From the NCBI RefSeq assembly GCF_046630445.1, contig NC_092340.1:360386001-360450000 (forward strand): 64,000 bases of DNA, in the 5' to 3' direction. The notes beneath the pieces were generated by a model. The model did no database searches and was not told the DNA's origin. It worked only from the letters and a program-made list of their open reading frames with translations. The position numbers were made by a program, and so were the translations under genes. Shown here piece after piece: positions 36,246 to 49,939 of the stretch (position 1 is the stretch's first letter; each line of letters starts with the position of its first letter). The DNA comes from Rutidosis leptorrhynchoides (taxonomy: Eukaryota > Streptophyta > Magnoliopsida > Asterales > Asteraceae).

Positions 36246-38571
36246 AATATCCCCACACTTGAGCGTTGCTTGTCCTCAAGCAATACAGAACTTGAAATAA
36301 AAACATACATGAATCACTTTTTTATTCATCACATTTTGTACATCAGTGATTTTGATATAGCGGTATAAACAATGACAGTAATGATGGTTAAAGGTGGGTG
36401 TGTCATCCACAGTTGCCTTGGGTTTAGGTCAACGACACTTGCAATCAAATAGCCGATTTACTTTCGGTTTCCAAAGCAAAGTGCACATTTGAAAGGTGGT
36501 TTACAGTCCCACATGACTATTAAAATGTAGATCCTTAAGGAAATTGGATCTTTATGAAAACATTTGATCTTTTTGAAAATTTAATCTAGCTTTTACCCTA
36601 GATAAGTTTTCCGGAATAACCCTTCACCGGTGTTTGCAAAATATTTTTGTGGGTTGTGTGGGTTTCAGATTTGAAAATTTTAGCTCAACACTTGTGGTTT
36701 TGTGTTACCCACTTGCTAACCTTGTATTAGGAAAGCAACACGTCCAGTTTACTTGTCCCGTATATTACCTTTCGGCAAACTACCGTCCGGTTGTAAAGGA
36801 AAGCGATGAACAAGAAACTGTTAAGGCAATGTCCCGTGACATGCAGATGATTATGGTCTTATTAACGTGTCGGATGCTAGAACTATCCTTGGTAGGAGCG
36901 ATAGTAAAGATCATCCTATAATTTTTCGGTCTGGCACAAGGTCCTGTCTCCGACCATGCTATGCAACCACCGTTCTTACGGTTGACACCCGATTTGGTTC
37001 AGGTGACCTAATGAATTCCAGGTGAATTTCTTAGGATTTTACGTTCAATGGTAATGAACGCATTGAAAATGGGTTTTCAGAAAACAAATCGGTTTGTATT
37101 TTTGATCAAAATATTTTCTCGTTCAAGCTCGAGTTTAGATATCATTGAATTCCATGAGTTTGAATTCTCAATCTTTAAGGTCAATCTCTAGGATTGAGTA
37201 ATATCAGTCTTAAAAGCTGATTTTTAATCTTTAAGGAGATTATCCTTTCTGGGGATCTGATTCATTAGTCTTATCAAGCTAATTTGCACGGTGCCCTCCC
37301 CATTTTACAAGACAGACCCTCTCATGGTTAGGATAAGTCTGACCACTTGGCGACCCTGTTTGATGCTGAGGTCCGTGGATTTCCTGCTGATTTTAGTGAT
37401 GACTTTTCTAGGTTTTTCGTCAACCTACAGCTGGTCTGGACGACAACTTCATGACCTAAATCAAGAAGCGCGTGTCTTTTTCGGAAGACTTTACTTCCTT
37501 CAAATGATGGAATTGATTCATCGTGTAGATCCATCTCTTCTTTTCTTTCATCGGATAAAACAGTTGATTATCGTTCAAAACAAAAGTATTTTCAATTGTT
37601 TGTACAAAAATATGTGATATATGTTTTAAATTGAATAACTTGGTACATTCTTCCCACACTTAGTTTCTTTCTTTGCCTTTTTATTTTCTTTTATTTCATT
37701 TTAAATGAATTCAAGCGTTTTAGGGTGTTTCTCAATTTATGTCCTTTTCGAGGTAACGATAATTTCGGTATTATCACCTAGTTTTCACTGTTCATAAATA
37801 TGTATAAACATGATTTTAAATTCATTTAGTTGAAAATTTTTCAAATTTTCACAAAATTTGGCAAATAAACTAAGTGCAAACCCGAGAGAATTTATAACCC
37901 TTCCCCACACTTGAGATCATGCAATGCCCTCATTTGCATGAAATCAGACTATAATTATAAATTCATGAGGGTGATTAGTGTAGAAAAGTGATTAAAAATA
38001 CCCAGTTTGTAAGCATATTATTTTACATCACATTTGATATTTTGCTTCTTGTCGTCAAAATCAGTAGCTATTGCTGAACTTAATGTTAGTCTTTGAAAGT
38101 GCGTTGTTCTACCCTGTTTTGTACATAATATAAAATACAAACATATATATACATATTTTTGAAGTTGGGTATATTACCCCACGTTCAAAAATTTATAAAG
38201 TCTAATATCTTTTTGGCATACTTTAGATCAATAAAATTAAAAATAATGATAACAAAATTTGCCGTCCCACCCTCGGGTAAAGCAATTTCGGCTTAATGAC
38301 CTAGTCTTCAACTCACGACGAATTTTAGAAATCATATTTTCAACTTAATGAATTAAAGTAAATTTTGTTTTTAAATATCACACAAAACTTAAAAGCATAT
38401 TAATTTCATATAAAACCTAAAAAAAACAAAAATTCAGAATGGGGGGAGAAAACTAGTTCTTTAGTGTCTGCTAGCGGAAAAGACCAATCGGATTCCATTC
38501 TCGGAACTACACGAGAACAGAACAACTAACTCTAGATAACATTTTCTTAGAACATTTGAATCTCCCCACAC
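36246..38571 (-). other. Non-coding 3' part of element A
   Basis: There is no recognisable protein in either direction over 2.3 kb between the gag-protease stop and the 3' LTR. Small plus-strand frames (36634-36921, 37291-37617) lack domain features. Two additional polypurine-like motifs lie at 37653-37661 and 37913-37922. Confidence 0.7.
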
Positions 38572-41290
38572 TTAGGTAGCTGTGGTGTCGAAATTGTGAT
38601 TAACTTCATCGTCAATTTCTTTTGGTCCATAATCAACTTTCCTATCTGTGACTTTTTCTTTAAGCCAGTGCCCGGCTTCTTCCGTAATATCCCAAAATTC
38701 AACTAGTTTCGCCTTTTCTTTAGGCGACAGATTGGATACTAACCGGTTACATAACTTAAAGTTCCCCTTACTTCTAGCATCGATAGCCCGTTTAAAAAGT
38801 TTCTTCATTGAACTGTTAATAACGGGGTCATTTAATTTCGTATCAACAACGGGGTTCTTTATTATCAAGTCATCATTAGGTTTTACTTCATTTTCCCCAC
38901 ACTTAGGCGTTTTATTATTGCTAAGCACTACCGTTGGAGTTGGTAAAACAACATGGTTATTACCAATCGTTTTTACTGGTTCAACGGTTTTAGTTGGTGG
39001 AGATTTAGACTTTTGAATCATAAAGGTGATTGATTTGTTACCACTTTTAAGTGTCATTCTTCCATTTCCTACATCAAATAACGCCCCGGTGGACGCAAAG
39101 AATGGTCGACCTAAAATTAGAGGAACGTTTGGGTCCTCTTCTATGTCAATGACAATAAATTCGACTAGAAAAGTTAAATTGCCTACTTGAACGGGTAGGT
39201 TGTCAGCAATTCCAACTGGGTGCTTAATGGTTTGATCAAAGAGTCGAACACTCATATCCGTTGGACTTAACTTACCTACACCTAATCTCTTATATAAGGA
39301 AAGAGGCATAACACTTACACTTGCACCTAAATCTGCTAGTGCATCATACATGACACAATCACTAAGTAGACAAGGAACAATAAATTCACCCGGATCACCT
39401 ACCCTAGGTGGAGGTTTTGGTGGAACTGTCTTCACCGGGTTTATATTTACGGCTTTTGTTTCTTGCACTTTCTTATTCTTTTTCTTCTTCTTCTTTCCAG
39501 AGGTATCACAATCTTTATTACCTATCACTTGCTCATACTCAACTCCTTTTCTTGGAAACGGGATGGGTGGTTTGTATGGTGCCACCACTGGCTTTACATA
39601 CTCGGGTGGTGGTGGTGTAACTTCTTCATTGTTACTCTCATCTAAAACCTTCCCATCTTCTGGTGCTGGTTTTTCAGAATTCGTTGAAACCATATTAACA
39701 TTCTCATTCCGAGGATTTACTTCAGTATTACTCGGTAGCTTTCCTTGTTCCCTCTCACTCATCATGCTAGCAAGAGTACCTACGTGTTTTTCTAGATTCA
39801 AAATGGAAGCTTGTTGAGTTCTTAATGACTGATCAAATCTCTCGTTCGTTTGGGTTTGAGTTTCAATAAATTGTGTTTGAGATTCAACTAGCTTGAATAC
39901 CACGTCTTCCATATTTGACTTTTTCTCTTCGGTTTGTTGTTGTGGTTTATATAAGCCAGGTTTTTGTTGATTGAAAGTGTTGTTTTGAGTTGGTTGGTTA
40001 TTCGGACCTTGTTGGTTATACCAGTTATTTTCGGGTCCTTTTGGATTGTAAAGAATGTTTTGATTTCGATTGAAGTTTAGCTTTGGCGGTTGATAATTAT
40101 TTTGATAATTATTTCCAGGCCTTTGGTTCATATAGGAAACATTCTCTCGTTGTTCCAATGTTGGTTCAATGTGACAATCTTTCAATAAGTGTGGTCCACC
40201 GCATAGCTCACAACTGATTCGTATTGCGTGAATATCTTTATTCATCTTTTCCATTCGTCTTTCGAAAGCATCTATTTTTGCGGAAACGGAATCAAAGTCA
40301 TGGCTAGAATCGGCTCTAGCCACTTTAGATGAACGAACAATATCTTTTTCTTGGTGCCACTCATGCGAGTGGGAGGCTGTGTTATCAATAATTTTGTAAG
40401 CTTCAGTTGCGGTTTTCTTCATAATGGAACCACCAGCTGTTATGTCGATGTCTTTTCGTGTAGCAACGTTGACACCTTGGTAGAATATTTGTACTATTTG
40501 GTAAGTGTCTAAACCGTGTTGAGGACATCCTCTCAACATCCTTCCGAATCTTGTCCACGCCTCATATAATGTTTCATTTGGCTTTTGCGCGAACGTAACA
40601 ATTTCTCCTTGAAGTCTCACGGCTTTGGATGCCGGAAAGAATCGTTTAAGAAATTTTTCAACTAAAACATCCCATGTGTCAATCGCCCCTTCAGGTAACG
40701 ATTCTAACCAATCTTTGGCTTCTCCCTTTAAAGTCCAGGGAAACAACATGAGATAGATCTGCTCATCTTCCACTTCTCGGATTTTGAATAGTGTACAAAT
40801 TCTTTTAAACGTACGAAGGTGTTCGTTAGGATCTTCATTCGGTGCACCACTGAATTGGCATTGGTTAGTTACCATGTGTAGGATTTGTCCTTTAATTTCA
40901 TAATCTGGAGCATTAACTTCTGGTTTAATAATGGCGTGACCTTGGCCCGTGCGTGTGGCTCTCATTCGATCTTCCATACTTAGAGGTTCCAGATTTTCCA
41001 TAATTGAATTTGTTGTATCCGAATCACTAGAGGATTCTGATTTAATGGTTTGTGGCTCAGGAGGAATAATTAGTGGTTCAGGATCTTGGAATTGTCCTTG
41101 AATATGCTCCGGGTTCTTAATTGTGAAGTCGGGTTCAAAAAAATGGATTATCGGAAATTTGAGTTGGAGTTCTTGTTCGACTAGATGACGATTCTAAAGA
41201 AAAATCAACGGCGACAATATTTGCTAAATGTCTTGATCGAGTTACAGGTGGTGAACGTATGAAAGGTGGTGAACGTTTTACTCGGTGCAT
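38572..41290 (-). CDS. Element A gag-protease polyprotein
   Basis: The main frame, 809 codons from 41001 to 38572, has a retrotransposon gag domain at about residues 60-160 (LFPWTLKGEAKDWLESLP, FFPASK). A zinc knuckle follows as CELCGGPHLLKDC, one residue shorter than the usual spacing. Then come a Gln/Asn-rich linker, and a pepsin-like protease with ALADLGASVSVMP and LILGRPFFASTG. There is no polymerase after the stop. Gag would form the particle and the protease would mature it. Coding sequence continues upstream in the other frame to an ATG at 41290 (opens MHRVKRSPP). The two frames are separated by one extra base in a run of seven T (minus strand; 41137-41143). This may be a true mutation, a reading error or a slippage site. 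Confidence 0.88.
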
Positions 41291-41874
41291 TCACTGAATA
41301 TCCTATTAGTTTTTAAAAGGAAAGAAAAATTATATAAGTTATCCAATTAATAGACTTTTCTGATTTTGCCCACGTTTCGAATAGCCAAAAGATGCAGCAG
41401 AGGGGCAGGATTCGTTTGGTCTCAATATAATTGAGTACTGTTTGGCTCCAATAACCCGGTCCACGTACAAATCCAACTATTACTACGAACCAGAAAATTT
41501 TGATGTCTATTAATTTAACCACTTAAAATAAATTTTCGTAATTTTAAGAAATTTAGATAAGAAGTAGAATAAAAATCTATGTCCTAAAACTAGAATAGCG
41601 AGAAATAAGAAAGAAAAAGAGTTCGTCGAAAAAGATCGAAAAATAAAAGGTCGAAAAATAGGCGTCGAAAAATAAAAATAAGAAAGTAGTGCGAAATACG
41701 GCGTCGTAAAATTCTAAAGCACCTAAAACTTAGTCTAAGGAATAAGCACTTAAGGGATTTTACGGCAAAGCCTAAAAATTCTAGAAGTAAAAATAACTAT
41801 GGCAAAACTAAACTTAATACTAAAAGTTGCGACTATAGTCTAAAAATCTAAAGGTAATAAAACTAAAAAAAACA

Positions 41875-42085
41875 TTTTTTTTTTTTTAGAGACAAAATTT
41901 TAAAAATATATATATTTTTTTTTTTTACGTTTTTTTTTTTTTTTTTTTTTTTTTACGTTTTTTTTTTTTTTTTTTTTAAAAAATTTTTTAAAAAAAAACG
42001 ATTTTTTTTTTTTTTTTACAAATTTTTTTTTTTTAAAACGAATTTTTTTTTTCTTTTAAAAAAAAACGATTTTTTTTTACACAAA

Positions 42086-42117
<32 letters not shown>

Positions 42118-42135
42118 CGAATTTTTTTTTTTTTT
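41875..42135. repeat. Poly(T)/poly(A) low-complexity block in the element A leader
   Basis: Successive runs of 10-25 T (A on the element strand) are broken by short acg and aaaacg words. They lie between the primer site and gag. Exact run lengths are likely to be unreliable in any assembly. Confidence 0.85.
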
Positions 42136-42394
42136 AATTCATTTACTATTCATGAATAGTAAATAAAAATAAATTAATTAATTTACTATTCACATGAAAG
42201 CGACATGATAGCAATTATTAATTATAAGTTACATAATATACCCCTGAAGTATTTAATAAATACGACTTTTTTTAAAATTTACGTATATTTTTGATTCTTA
42301 AATATTATTATATTATTATATTCTATTTCAATATTATTATATTATTATATTTTATTTCAATATTATTATAATTAAAAATATAGCGTTTTAGCGC

Positions 42395-42412
42395 TCCCCG
42401 GCAGCGGCGCCA
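42395..42412 (-). promoter_or_regulatory. Primer binding site of element A
   Basis: TGGCGCCGCTGCCGGGGA on the minus strand lies six bases inside the 5' LTR. This type is characteristic of Athila/Tat elements and sets the element's orientation. Confidence 0.88.
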
Positions 42413-42418
42413 AAAACT

Positions 42419-44270
42419 TGATGTTGGAGCAGAGTAGTACGAAATAGTATTATTTTTACTAGGAAATACTACAAAATATGACACAAGTTTTATTAATTTA
42501 CGGATGGGATATACCTAAACCTTGCTACAACACTATAGGCAGTGTACCTAATCGTAGAGTAGTGTAGTTTTTAGTAAGTCCGGTTCGTTCCACAGGGAGC
42601 TGGTGAAGTTAACGCTATATTATTAAGTTTATTTGTAAAAATATATATATAAATAAGTAGTAGTATTATTATAAAATGGGGGTTTTACCGTTTAATGACC
42701 GGTTTGTCGATTTTAAGCGTAAAAATAAATGACAAAAATTAAAGTGCGTAAAATAAATTGCGATAAATAAAATGACAGAAAATAAAATTGCGAGTAATAA
42801 AATGACAGTAAATAAAGATACGATGAGAAATATAATAAAAGAATTATGCTTATTTAAACTTCCGTAATCATGATGTTTGACGTGTTGATTTTAATTTATT
42901 ACCATGGGTTAATTGTCCTTTGTCCTGGTTTATTTGATACATCTATCTGGTTTTTGTCCATAATAGTCCATCGGTCATAAATATAAAGTGCGAGTATCCT
43001 CGTCAAATTACCCTTATACCCGAAGTCAAATATTCCAACTGATTAAGGATTTAAACTGTGACGCAGTTATCACTTCTGTCAACAATTACACCAGTTATCA
43101 CTGTATGTAATCCACCCCTGTTTTAATTAGTTTATGAATATTAATTCATCCACTTGATCAGAATGAATAATCAATTACCCAACCCAATTGATTAATTAAA
43201 TGATTATAACAGATTCCATATGAACGTCACTAAATAGGACAACCATAATCATTATTAATTATTAGGTTAATTAATTTGAAGATAGGTTCGACAGACTCCA
43301 ATGAGTTGTCACTCAATTAGACAATACCCCCCATCTATTAATAGTCAATAATCCAATTTCCACAAGTGTCGGTCTTTTGCCCAAACCTTAATTATGGTCC
43401 AAAGTTCAATAACCCAATTTTAGTAATTAGCCCAACATCATGAGTACTTCATTTTAAATAAGCATAATAACGACTTAGCTACGAGACATTAATGTAAAAA
43501 GGTTGAACATAACTTACAATGATTAAAAATAGCGTAGCGTTACACGGACAAAATTTCGACTTACACACTCAAACGATCTCTATTATAAATCTTATTATTA
43601 TCATAATTTAAAATTAAAATTAAGATTATTGTTATATCTTATTAAGTTAACATTATGATAGAGATATAGAATATAGATATTGATAATTGATATAGATATT
43701 TGATTGATAAAAAAAAAGATCGAAAAAAATTCTTCCTCTTTTCATCGTTACATAGATCGCTTTTATAGGCAAATTAGAAATTGAATTTTCATTTACGACC
43801 CCTGAACTATGCTCAATTAACAACTTTTTATTATTTAATATTATTCTTATTATGAATTATTTAAATATTATATTTTATTCTTGTGCATAGTTGACTCGTA
43901 ATTTTTACACCGTTGCGTCGAGCGCTGAAAGTTGGTTCATGCCTCAGTTCCGGATTTTCGAACGTCCTTTCGTACAATTTTATATCGTGTACTTTGCGTT
44001 TTGTAACTTGTACTCTTGTCATTTTTAGACGTTCTTCATCAATAATTTGAACCTTTTTAATTGTATCTTGTACTTTTTAGTTTTTTGGACGTTTTGGTCT
44101 TTCAAATCTTCGTTTTTGTCTTTAAATCTTCATTTTCGAGCGATTTGCGTCTTTCGTCTTCGCACTTATTTATTTAACTATTACAACTAAAAATAAGGAA
44201 ATTACATTTAAAAACTTTACATATTGGAACGATATTGCTACTAAATATATGTTCATTTGGAACACTATCA
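42419..44270 (-). repeat. 5' LTR of element A
   Basis: 1,852 bases, apparently identical to 34394-36245; followed on the plus strand by the aatat duplication. Confidence 0.95.
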
Positions 44271-44402
44271 AATATGTTAAGCAATCAAACTTGTTAAGAC
44301 TTGATTAATTGAAATAGGTTTCATATAGACATTTGACCACCTAAGTTGACCGGTGATTCACGAACGTTAAAACTTGTAAAAACTATATGATGACATATAT
44401 AT

Positions 44403-44535
<133 letters not shown>

Positions 44536-46180
44536 ACATGATATTATGATAAGTGAGTATCTCATTAGGTATGTTAATAATGAGTGATATACATAAAAAT
44601 GAGTTTATTGAATTAAGAAACTCGAAACGATATATATAACGATTATCGTTATAACAACGTCTTACTAAATACATATGAATCATGTTAAGATATTGTTACA
44701 CTATGTTTAAATATGATAAATGATAAGTAAACATATCATTAAGTGTTTTAACAATGAACTACATATGTAAAAACAAGACTACTAACTTAAGGATTTCGAA
44801 ACGAGAAATATATGTAACGATTATCGTTGTAACGACATTTGAATGTATATATATCATATTAAGATATATTAATACATCATAATATCATGATAATGTAATA
44901 ATTTAACATCTCATTAGATATTATAAACAATGGGTTAACAACATTTAACAAGATCGTTAACTTAAAGGTTTCAAAACAACACTTACATGTAACGACTAAC
45001 GATGACTTAACGACTCAGTTAAATGTATATACATGTAGTGTATTATGTTGTAATAATACACTTTTGGAAGACTTCAAGACACATATAAAAGTACTTCTAT
45101 TTAACAAAAATGCTTACAATTACATTCTCATTCAATTTCATCAACAATTCTACTCGTATGCAACCGTATTCGTACTCGTACAATACTCAGCTCCTAGACG
45201 TATATACTATTGGTATATACACATAATAATTCAGCTCTTAGCAGCCCTAGATAGTCAAAAAAACATGTAGAACCAATAATTAGACAACTATCATGACTTA
45301 TGAGCAACGAAACAAAAACAAGAACTCCTTTTAACCTCACTCACCTTCACCACTCACCACCTACTCCATTTCACTTCCAATTTTCTTCTCAATTCTCTTT
45401 CAAAACACACACACTCTTCCATGAATGTCTAAGTTACTATTTTTCCAGCAAAAATTATCAAATACAAGCTTTGGTTATTACCTATAATCATCATAAAAAC
45501 AATTACTCAAGAACACATCAAGAACACTTCCAACTTTACAAGTTTACTTCCAAGTTTCCTAATTCATTCCAAGCAATCATCTAAGATCAAGAAACCTTTG
45601 TTATTTACAGTAGGTTATCTTTCTAAATCAAAGTAATATTCATATTCAAGCTTTGATTCAATTTCTATAACTATAACTATCTTAATTCGAGTAATAATCT
45701 TACTTGAACTTGTTTTTGTGTCATGATTCTATTTCAAGAACTTCCAAGTCATCAAAGATCCTTTGAAGCTCAAGTTTTTTTTTCATCATTTCCAGTAGGT
45801 TTACCTACTAAACTTGAGGTAGTAATGATGTTCATAACATCATTCAATTCATATATGTATAACTATCTTATTCGAAGATTTGAACATGTAATCACTAGAA
45901 CATAGTTTAGTTAATTCTAAACTTGTTCGCAAACAAAGTTAATCCTTCTAACTTGACTTTTAAAATCAACTAAACACATGTTCTATATCTATATGATATG
46001 CTAACTTAATGATTTAAAACCTGAAAACACGAAAAACACCGTAAAACCGGATATACGCTGTCGTTTAATTTCTGTTATTTACTTTACGCACTTTAATTAT
46101 CGTCATTTAATTTCTGTTATTTATTTTTACGCACTTTAAATATCGGGACACGTATACAAGGTTTTGACATATCATATTGA

Positions 46181-46183
<3 letters not shown>

Positions 46184-46242
<59 letters not shown>
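46184..46242. repeat. (TA)n microsatellite, about 59 bases
   Basis: A second at repeat in B1, at the point where B2 has only a short tatata stretch. Confidence 0.95.
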
Positions 46243-46247
<5 letters not shown>

Positions 46248-46651
46248 TGGAATAACCATAGACACTCTATATGCAGTAATGATCGAGTTCTCTATACAGG
46301 GTTGAGGTTGATTCTATAATAATATATATACTTTGAGTTGTGATCGAGTCTGAGACATGTACACGGGTCACGATACGTATAATTAATTCGAATATTATAT
46401 ATTAAACTATATATGAATTATTGAACTGTCAACTGTGGACTAATAACATTGGACAATTAAAATGAATTAAAATATTGATTATAATATATGAAACTAAACA
46501 ATTCTTCAAGTTTGCCACTTGATTTCATCTTAAACCTCATTTGTATCTTGACAATTACAATCTGCGTTCAAACCTTTCATAATTCTTAAAAACTCCTAAA
46601 TCTTGAGGATGAACCAACCGCACTTTATCTACGAGAGAAAAGAATTATGCA

Positions 46652-49590
46652 TGTAACGACCTGACTTTTTCGACTTGCTTTTATGCCTTGTATTTTAGCT
46701 AAACTGCGTATTTGTGCGTACTGTGTTACTTTATTACTCCGAAACCTTGGCACACGTGTTTTATATTCATATATACTTAAAAACATGCCCTGGGTATGTA
46801 GAATGCTTAACTTGTCCATTGGATGCTTTATAACCGTTTGTGTTACTTGCCGTTACGAATAAACCGCGGACTGCGCGCACGTTTGACTTTTGTCAGAACC
46901 GGAACTTTTGGACTGCGAAATATTAATTATTATTTTTTAATAATAATTACCTGGGCTTTTGGATGCTTAATTTTATTTATTTAATTGCTAAAGCCCAATA
47001 GTTAGTCTTGTTGGACTTTCTACCTTGTTGGGCTCAAGCTCACCCTACTCTAGCTAGTGACCCAATTAATTAGCCCAAGTATTATTACTAGTGGCCTATA
47101 ATAATAAATAAATAATAAATTAATTAATTAATTAATTAATGAGTCATACTAGCATAATGGATAAGGTTTATCTAAATGTTACATAAGATTCTAACAAAAG
47201 GACACACTTTAGACACCATTAGCCAAAAAGCAAGTTTTTGTCTCCCCCTCCCCCCCTCTAATGCCGTCCACCACCACCACCATGGTCTTGGCCACCTCAT
47301 CAATCCATGTGATCTTCATTTGCCTATAAATACTAGCCTTTAGTCCCTCATTCCAACACTTGATCATTTTGGCTTTTCACACACTTATTCTTTCTTTCTT
47401 TCCTAGCTTGTAAGTTTTTCTTTTCCTTCCTCTTTTCTTCTTAAATTCGTGTACATCATCATCATTATGTGGAAGATCAAGTTCCTTCTAGCTTTGATCT
47501 TACTTATATCTTGTTGATTCAAGCATGAATCTTTCAAGAACATGGAAGATTCAAGCTTTTTAGCTTGAATCTTCATATCTTTTGTAGATCTACTTCTTTT
47601 ATACTTTAATCTTTATATTTTATGATAAAGATTCAAACTTTTGTTTGTAATCTTCATGCATCTTCAAGATCCAAGCTTTATGCTTCAAGATCTTCAAGAA
47701 CAAACAATATGCAAGCTTTATAGCTTGGATCTTCATATCTTTTTGTTAGATCTAAGTTCTTTTTGCTTTGATCATGTTGTTTTGTGAAAAAGATTCAAAC
47801 TTGTGTTTGTTATCTTCATATATCTTAAAGATCCAAGCTTTATGCTTCAAGATCTTCAAGAACACTTAAAGGTTCAAGCTTTCTAGCTTTGCAACCTTGT
47901 AACTTGTGTGAAATGGATCCAAGCTCTCTATCTTAGGGTTCCATCACCTCATTTGACTTATATTGTGCTATTACTTGTTGAATTAATGTAATGTTTGTAA
48001 CTTTAGTTGTTATTGTGAATTGAAATTGTGTTAAGACCAAGGATATGATGTAACCTTGGTTCATCATCCATCTAAGAATCATGAATGAGTTGTGTTCTTA
48101 CTTGGTCTTAACATATTGTGTATTGATGGTGAATCTTGGTCAAAAGTGATACTAAACCATCAACGAGTTGTACACTTGAAGCTACAAGCATCAAGGATGA
48201 GAACCGTGATGAGCATCAAGCACCAAGAACCCCACCAGAGCACTTGTCCACTGATTTTCGTATCTGATCAGACCACCTGGGCTACTGGAAAGTTTATTTT
48301 CAGTTAGTTCGGTTCGAGTATATTATTTTCCGTTTAGACCTTGTCTTAATCCGAGTTACGGTTTAGGATTTATGGCCCTCCGATAGTCACTACACCCTAT
48401 TAACGTTGTGCTGAAATTTCTGACCTACTCGCACTTAAACCGTCGTCACGGTTAAACGAAGACGAATTAGGTTCTGAAAATTGGTCAGCTGTTAGGGGAC
48501 TCATATACGGAGCCATAGCCACTAACCATGCGTCTTTTTGATTTACGTAGAGGTCGTAGCAGCTGACCGAAGTCAGCCTATTATTTCGATCTCTATTCTC
48601 GTCAAACTTACTTAGCTTTTATGATGATGAATGATGATGATGATGACACTTAAACTTATTTTATGCACTATTAGAATTTATAAAGACAACCTACTGACCT
48701 AGTAACATTTGATTTAGGTTGAAGACCTTTCGGACTGACTTACTACTTGCGTACTTTCATTACCGACTTTACCGCTTTTATCACTGTGAGTTATAGCATC
48801 CCTTATTACTACTTTTACTATTTTTGGGACTGAGAATACATGCGCTTTTTGCAATTTACGTGTTAGGCACGAGTACTTAACTTTATATGTGTGTGGGTTA
48901 TATAACGGCATAAACATTCCCTTTAGCACGGTAACGTTTAGTCATTGGTCTTTGAACCGGTGAACGCGAATCTTAGATATGGATCCATAGGGTTTGACAT
49001 CCCTACTCGGGCTAGTCGCGCTAGCATTTAACGGGTGTTTAATACTTCGTGAACATACGCACTCGCCAAGTGTACTTTCAGGGGGTTATAAACGTTAAAT
49101 CTAGTTACCGGGTGCCCACGGTTATGCATATACTTTTCATACTGTTTTGATACGCTGTTGCAGCACTGAAATCTCGTGGCCTATCTTACGTTACTGTTAC
49201 AACTTAAACTATAGCTCACCAACATTCGTGTTGACTTTTTAAGCGTGTATTTCTCAGGTGCCTAGAGGTTTATTGCTTCCGCTGTTAGACTTGATGTCAT
49301 GCTGTTTCACTTGCTGTCATGCTGTTATTGAATTGCTGTTATGGACCTACTGTACTAGTTATCCGCTGCATTGCTAGAGATGTCTCAAATTATGAAACTT
49401 ATGTTTTGCATTCGTAAACTTATGTTATTTTGGAACAATGGTTTGTAATAAGTCTTATGATATGTTATCTTTGTAAAACGTTATCTTTTTAATGAATGAA
49501 AATCGGTTTTCAAACAGCATATAGTGTTTGACCTTGTGATGATCATGATGTTGATGATCCGTACACGATGGTTTTATACGAGGCGTCACA
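46652..49590 (+). repeat. 5' LTR of element C
   Basis: 2,939 bases, tgtaacgacctg to acgaggcgtcaca. A stretch rich in repeated agcttgaatctt and aagatcttcaag words lies at 47460-47900. Promoter signals should lie near 47330 (gcctataaatactag, a TATA-like box). No protein-coding frame is supported. Confidence 0.9.
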
Positions 49591-49591
49591 C

Positions 49592-49604
49592 TTGGTATCA
49601 GAGC
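49592..49604 (+). promoter_or_regulatory. Primer binding site of element C
   Basis: ttggtatcagagc, complementary to initiator Met-tRNA as in most chromoviruses, one base after the LTR end. Confidence 0.9.
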
Positions 49605-49939
49605 CTTGGTTGTAGGGAATTTGGTTGCATTAGTGAGTCTAGACCGGACCTAAGTTGGATTCACTAATAGGACTAATCTACAACTAGCTTGTTTACTTGT
49701 TTCTGCGAGACTTACTACATGCTACTGATTACTTTTACTGCTATGATCTTACTGCATGCTATTGCTTATCTTTACTGCCATGCGAACTTACTGTATGCCT
49801 ATTTCTGCCTTTGCATGATTACTATCTGCTTTCACATGTTATCTCTGATTAGTGCTGATTGCCATGCTAGGTTGTTATAGTGCCTAATACTTGCTTGCTT
49901 ATGACTTACTGATATGGAAAATTTATTTTCCTTGTTCAG

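Larger units (their letters stand above)
34394..44270 (-). mobile_element. Complete Ty3/gypsy element A, gag-protease only (Athila/Tat-like)
   Basis: A 9,877-base element on the minus strand with two 1,852-base LTRs, primer site, one gag-protease reading frame, polypurine tract and a perfect 5-bp duplication (aatat). The primer site on the minus strand, TGGCGCCGCTGCCGGGGA, is the type found in Athila/Tat elements (read there as complementary to tRNA-Asp). No reverse transcriptase, RNase H or integrase motif was found in the 6.2-kb interior, so it would need enzymes from another element. The apparently identical LTRs point to a very recent insertion. Confidence 0.92.

Noticed and set aside
36634..37617. 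Plus-strand frames inside element A
   Set aside because: Opposite to the element's strand, no domain, AT-rich; likely chance.
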